This document shows, one piece after another, positions 14,041 through 17,189 of a stretch of DNA of 17,189 nucleotides. Both the position numbers and the translations under genes were made by a program. The stretch is taken from assembly GCA_021786815.1 (NCBI GenBank), contig JAJYMR010000244.1, forward strand, positions 1 to 17,189, written 5' to 3'. Origin of the DNA: Deltaproteobacteria bacterium. GTDB lineage: Bacteria > Desulfobacterota > Binatia > Binatales > Binataceae. The notes under the pieces were generated by a model that saw only the letters and a list, made by a program, of their open reading frames with translations, was not told the origin of the DNA and did not search any database. Every line of letters begins with the position of its first letter. Position 1 is the first letter of the stretch.

Positions 14041-15270
14041 CTAAACAATCTTCTTCTCGCGCAGGCGTTTGGTAGCATCCGCGTCAACGCCTATTTCCTC
14101 GAGTATCTCCTCGGTGTGCGCGCCAAGTCCCGGCGCTCCATGGCGGATGCGTGTCGGCGTGCGTGAGAACTTGGCTGTCGGGCCGGTTATCGGAGCAACG
14201 CTTCCGTTCTCGAGCGTAACCTGCTGCAGCATCTCGCGTTCGAGCACGTGAGGATCGCGCGCCGCGTCCTCGTAGGAACGCACGTGCGCGCACGCGATAC
14301 CGGCGCCCGTACACTCCGCGACCGCCTCGCCAACCGTCCGTTCCGAGAACCATCGCGCGAACAGCGCGTTGCACTCGTCGCGATTCTGGTCGCGGGATTG
14401 GATGCTCGCGAAGCGGGGATCTTCGGCCAGATCCGGACGGCCCGCCATCCGCGCAAACACCTTCCAGTGCGAATCGAGCAGCGTGCCGGCTATAACGCGG
14501 CCGTCGCGGCATTGGTAGATATTGGTCGGCACCGCGAAGGGAAATTCGTTGCCCCATCGGCGGATCGGAATTCCGAGCGCGCCGAGCGTCAGATAACCAT
14601 TGGACTGGAACAGCATCGCGTCGAGCAGTGCGACATCCACGTGCTGGCCCTCGCCGGTTTGGTCGCGATGCTTGAGCGCGGCGAGCGCCCCGATAGCGCC
14701 GTGCAATCCCGCAAGGTCGTCGCCAAGAAATGTTGGCGCCTTGACCGGCGGCCCGTCGGCGCTGCCGTTGAGCGAGATGAAGCCGCTGGCGGCCTGGGCC
14801 ATCGGGTCATAGCCGGGCCGGTCGTGCTCGGGCCCCCACTGTCCCCATCCGCTTATCGACACATAAATTATGTCGGGCTTTACGTTGCGCACCGCCTCGT
14901 AGCCAATTCCCCACTTGTCCATCGTGCCGGGGCGGAAGTTCTGCACGATTATGTCGGCGCGCGCGGCAAGCTTCATGAAGATGTCGCGGCCTTCGGGGCT
15001 GCGCAGTTCGAGTGTCAAATTGCGCTTGTTGCGGTTGACCGTGGCGTGAACGAAACTCACACCCGGCTCTTTGCCGGGAAGGAACGGATGCATCCGGCGG
15101 GCGACTTCTCCGGTCGGCGCCTCGATCTTGATTACGTCGGCGCCCAGATCCGCAAGCACGCACGCACACATCGGGCCGGCCCAACTGGTCGTCACGTCCA
15201 GAACGCGCACGCCGTGAAGCGGACCAGACAGATCCTGCCGTGCTTCCCGATAGAAGTCCGACTTGTCCAC
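14041..15270 (-). CDS. Class III (CaiB/BaiF) CoA transferase, second copy
   Basis: A 409-residue class III CoA transferase. Family marks: GVRVLDVTTSWAGPMCA, ADLGADVIKIEAP, NRNKRNLTLEL, an NFRPGTMDKWGI loop, and the catalytic aspartate D184 in FLGDDLAGLHG, followed by H-R-D-Q-T-G-E-G-Q-H-V-D-V. It transfers CoA between carboxylic acids; the substrate is unknown. I chose GTG (15270-15268) because GGAGG (15281-15277) lies six bases upstream; the open frame extends to a TTG at 15285, but the ribosome site lies inside that extension. It is only a distant relative of the enzyme at 10479-11768, so this is not a recent duplication. It stands alone, 134 bases from the TonB-like gene upstream, with a possible own promoter. 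Confidence 0.92.
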   Translation of the reverse strand: MDKSDFYREARQDLSGPLHGVRVLDVTTSWAGPMCACVLADLGADVIKIEAPTGEVARRMHPFLPGKEPGVSFVHATVNRNKRNLTLELRSPEGRDIFMKLAARADIIVQNFRPGTMDKWGIGYEAVRNVKPDIIYVSISGWGQWGPEHDRPGYDPMAQAASGFISLNGSADGPPVKAPTFLGDDLAGLHGAIGALAALKHRDQTGEGQHVDVALLDAMLFQSNGYLTLGALGIPIRRWGNEFPFAVPTNIYQCRDGRVIAGTLLDSHWKVFARMAGRPDLAEDPRFASIQSRDQNRDECNALFARWFSERTVGEAVAECTGAGIACAHVRSYEDAARDPHVLEREMLQQVTLENGSVAPITGPTAKFSRTPTRIRHGAPGLGAHTEEILEEIGVDADATKRLREKKIV

Positions 15271-15298
15271 GCGATACCTCCACAATTCGAGCGCAGGG

Positions 15299-15328
15299 AT
15301 AGTACTGCGAAAAGGCGTCGCGCAACAA
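15299..15328 (-). promoter_or_regulatory. Possible promoter for the second CoA transferase
   Basis: On the minus strand TTGTTG (15328-15323) is followed after 18 bases by TACTAT (15304-15299), a fair -35/-10 pair. Transcription would start near 15292, giving a leader of about 22 bases before the GTG start and its GGAGG site. The -35 is weak, so this is a guess supported mainly by position. Confidence 0.3.
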
Positions 15329-15404
15329 ACCTCGAATGTGCGCCGCTTAAGCCAGCCGGTGCTTGCGGAGCAACGCCGCGTATCGAGTTTGCGTGCCGCC
15401 TTCG

Positions 15405-16208
15405 CTAGTCAACGACAAATGGAATGCGGATCTCGAAGGTCGAAGCCACGGGCTTTCCATGTTCTACCGCCGGGAAAAAACGCCAGTTCTTGAGCGCCTG
15501 GAGCAGAAGCTCGTTCAACCGCGGATAAGGCGTTGGCTGGACCAACGTCACGCTCGCGTCTCCGTCGGCCGACACCACAAAGCGCGCGATCGCGACCGCC
15601 TTGAACGGGTTGTCACGCATATCGTCGGGAATTTTCGGAAGTGGCGCGTAAATCGCCCGCGCTCCCGAAGACGAGCTTCCGCTGCCGGAAAGCGCGCTAC
15701 CGCCTTTCGTGCCTTTGCCGGTGGAAGAACCGGCAGACGGCAAAGCCAGTGAGTTGGCGCTGCCGGTCGGCTTGCCGACTGCGGGCGAAGGAAGCTTCGA
15801 GACTGCGGCGGGCGGAGGGGTTGCAGGAGGTTTTTTGACGCGGCTTCGATGCACGACACGCGGTTTCGGCCGTATGCGCGGCTTGGGCCGCGGAACGATT
15901 GGCGCCGCGCGCATCGGCGCAAGATTCACAGGGCGAGCGGGCGGCTTCGGAGGCGGCGGAATCAGCTTTACCTCGATCGCTCCCTTGTTCGGGGGCATCA
16001 ACGGGATGCGTCCGAGCAGAATTCCGAGGCCAACGAGCGCGGCCGCGATACATCCGGCCGCCGGCAGCATCCAGGGTATCAGACGCACAACCGCGCCAAA
16101 CCCGCCCGGCCCCAAGGAACTCCGCTCCTCGGTCTGCTCGGATGGTCGCTGTCCGGACGTGGAATGTTGGCCCGGTTCGTCTCCGCTACGCGAAACCGCG
16201 CGTCGCAA
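15405..16208 (-). CDS. TonB-family energy-transducer-like protein
   Basis: A 267-residue protein with TonB architecture: a polar cytoplasmic start, one membrane helix (about residues 43-66), a long Pro/Lys/Arg-rich periplasmic stretch (about 72-137, including PPPPKPP and PKPRIRPKPR), a Ser/Gly-rich linker and a TonB C-terminal domain (about 185-267) with LLQALKNWRFFPAVEHGKP and a final EIRIPFVVD strand. TonB proteins pass proton-motive force to outer-membrane receptors. No exbB, exbD or receptor gene is in the window, so partners are elsewhere. The start is a TTG (16208-16206) with GGGTGA six bases upstream; a later GTG just before the membrane helix is an alternative. It lies 57 bases after the small secreted carboxypeptidase-regulatory-like gene and may share its transcript. 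Confidence 0.85.
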   Translation of the reverse strand: MRRAVSRSGDEPGQHSTSGQRPSEQTEERSSLGPGGFGAVVRLIPWMLPAAGCIAAALVGLGILLGRIPLMPPNKGAIEVKLIPPPPKPPARPVNLAPMRAAPIVPRPKPRIRPKPRVVHRSRVKKPPATPPPAAVSKLPSPAVGKPTGSANSLALPSAGSSTGKGTKGGSALSGSGSSSSGARAIYAPLPKIPDDMRDNPFKAVAIARFVVSADGDASVTLVQPTPYPRLNELLLQALKNWRFFPAVEHGKPVASTFEIRIPFVVD

Positions 16209-16265
16209 CCTGAATCACCCGTTAAGAAGCATCATGGCCGGCCGGCTCGTTTCGCTCCATGGCCG

Positions 16266-16610
16266 TCACGCGAACCGGTTTCGCTTCGCTGCGAACACCC
16301 CGCGTGCCGCCTGCCGCACGTCCACCGAAATCGCAGTATAGCCTTTTTTGCGCGCGATGATTGCGCAAATCCCGAATGGAACTCTCGAAAAGAAGAAGCT
16401 GCCGGTTTTTTCGGCGACCGCGCGGGCAATCGATCTGCCGCTCTCGGCGCCAGGTTCCACCCCGAGGCCTGCAAGCGGGCGTCCGAGAGCGTCCTTGACC
16501 GTGCCCTCAACCGTCTCCCTGGCGGCGCCCACGTGCTGCATGGCGGTATGGGCCGCAGGTGCCGCAACAAGCAGAATCACCAGCAGGACAAGAGTTTTCC
16601 GAAGCCCCAT
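16266..16610 (-). CDS. Secreted carboxypeptidase-regulatory-like (transthyretin-fold) protein
   Basis: A 114-residue protein starting MGLRKTLVLL with a signal peptide ending near APAAHTA. The mature part matches the CarboxypepD_reg/CNA-B-like beta-sandwich repeat: VEGTVKDALGRPLAGLGVEP, then a T-G-S-F-F-F-S-R-V-P-F-G turn, and IIARKKGYTAISVDV. Such domains occur as N-terminal extensions of TonB-dependent receptors or as small stand-alone periplasmic proteins. The ATG at 16610 was chosen because it gives a clean signal peptide; a TTG at 16646 and a GTG at 16628 are in-frame alternatives, and none has a clear ribosome site. The neighbouring TonB-like gene 57 bases downstream suggests a shared envelope role, which is inferred. 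Confidence 0.72.
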   Translation of the reverse strand: MGLRKTLVLLVILLVAAPAAHTAMQHVGAARETVEGTVKDALGRPLAGLGVEPGAESGRSIARAVAEKTGSFFFSRVPFGICAIIARKKGYTAISVDVRQAARGVFAAKRNRFA

Positions 16611-16707
16611 CCAGACTGCGCGTCTCACTGACGTCCGCAGGCGCAACCTAGCAGAAACCGCCCTTCGGATCAGGGAAAAACGGCGTGTACAAGTTCCTGA
16701 ATTTCCA

Positions 16708-16720
16708 GGGAAATTTTCCC
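16708..16720. promoter_or_regulatory. AT-rich inverted repeat between response regulator and secreted protein gene
   Basis: GGGAAA-T-TTTCCC is a perfect six-base inverted repeat around one central base, with a further TTTCC half-site just left (16702-16706). It lies in the 129-base gap between the response regulator stop and the secreted-protein ATG and is AT-rich compared with the surroundings. Its arms are too close to form a hairpin, so a protein-binding site is more likely than a terminator. Low confidence. Confidence 0.3.
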
Positions 16721-16739
16721 GACGGCGCTCGGAAGAAAT

Positions 16740-17189
16740 CTATCGCCGGGAGCTTTTGACGCCCTCGGCCGCGTCAGTAAGACCCTGCTCGATTGCCAGA
16801 CGCACAAGCTCGCCCGTATGGCGCAGGCCGAGCTTGCCTTTTATTCGGGTGAGGCTATTGGCAACGGTCTTGTAATTGAGACAGAGCGCGGCAGCGATAC
16901 CGGCAAGGTCGCTGCCCTTGCCGAGCAGACGCAGGATCTCCAGCTCCCGGCTCGAAAGCTCTTTGACCGGATCGGCATCCTCGCAAAGCGCCGCGAGCGC
17001 CATCCCTTTGGCGACTTCGGGCGAAAGGTAGATGCCGCCCGCGAGAATTTCGCGCACCGCATCGAGCAGATCGTCGGGCGATGCGCTCTTGACCAGGTAG
17101 CCGCGCGCGCCCGATTGAATCGCGCGAGCGGCGAAGACCGGATTCGGGTGCATGCTGAACATCAGCACACGCACGTTTTCACGCTGCGC
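16740..17189 (-). CDS. LuxR/NarL-type response regulator, 5' end outside window
   Basis: The last 149 residues of a two-component response regulator are visible; the open frame runs off the right edge, so the phospho-acceptor Asp and about 60 N-terminal residues are not seen. The visible part starts inside the receiver domain: the switch Ser in LMFSMHP (visible residue 12) and the conserved Lys in GYLVKSAS (visible residue 34) are present, followed by the last receiver helix. The C-terminal DNA-binding domain (visible residues about 77-140) has the GerE/LuxR signature LSSRELEILRLLGKG, then LNYKTVANSLTRIKGKLGL. Such proteins activate transcription when phosphorylated by a sensor kinase. A GTG at 17174 could be read as a start but would leave only half a receiver, so I treat the gene as truncated by the window. 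Confidence 0.93.
   Translation of the reverse strand, partial: AQRENVRVLMFSMHPNPVFAARAIQSGARGYLVKSASPDDLLDAVREILAGGIYLSPEVAKGMALAALCEDADPVKELSSRELEILRLLGKGSDLAGIAAALCLNYKTVANSLTRIKGKLGLRHTGELVRLAIEQGLTDAAEGVKSSRR

Noticed and set aside
14248..15408. 386-codon plus-strand frame opposite the second CoA transferase
   Set aside because: The minus-strand gene has the complete family motif set and a GGAGG site; the plus-strand translation does not resemble a protein family.

Overview
The window is about 17.2 kb of GC-rich DNA (over 60 % GC by eye), densely coded and without tRNA, rRNA, CRISPR, phage or insertion-sequence signals. A TonB-like energy transducer and a likely lipoprotein point to a Gram-negative envelope. 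The mix of class III CoA transferases, acyl-CoA dehydrogenase, MaoC proteins, MmgE/PrpD, a luciferase-like flavin oxidoreductase and phytoene-desaturase-like FAD proteins resembles uncultured soil lineages such as Binatota or former 'Deltaproteobacteria'. That placement is an inference from gene content; no marker gene is present.

Layout. (1) 1-2628, minus strand: a compact operon of an FAD-dependent oxidoreductase (2628-1036), an SCP2-like lipid-carrier protein (1039-629) and a second, paralogous FAD oxidoreductase running off the window (609-1). (2) 2629-3078: a non-coding gap between divergent genes with a 12-bp palindrome. (3) 3079-6638, plus strand: a stand-alone ODP-type metallo-beta-lactamase-fold protein with a full di-iron ligand set, a luciferase-like monooxygenase, a small putative lipoprotein and a secreted CAP-like protein. 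(4) 6923-13187, plus strand: a catabolic operon of MmgE/PrpD, MaoC, acyl-CoA dehydrogenase, MaoC, class III CoA transferase, CitE-like lyase and a PEBP/YbhB protein. Its core is joined by four successive 4-base stop/start overlaps. (5) 13363-13938, plus strand: a four-helix membrane protein with a cysteine-rich tail. (6) 14041-17189, minus strand: a second class III CoA transferase, a TonB-family protein, a small secreted carboxypeptidase-regulatory-like protein, and the C-terminal part of a LuxR/NarL-type response regulator cut by the window end.

How the genes may work together. The operon in (4) holds the enzyme classes needed to activate a (branched) dicarboxylic acid as a CoA ester, desaturate it, hydrate the double bond and cleave the hydroxyacyl-CoA. 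The same logic is used in itaconate/mesaconate breakdown and in the methylsuccinyl-CoA to mesaconyl-CoA to beta-methylmalyl-CoA steps of the ethylmalonyl-CoA pathway. The exact substrate cannot be read from sequence. Both MaoC proteins depart from the canonical Asp/His hydratase motif, which makes this operon one of the best candidates here for unusual biochemistry. The FAD-SCP2-FAD operon looks like a lipid-processing cassette in which a carrier could serve two related redox enzymes.
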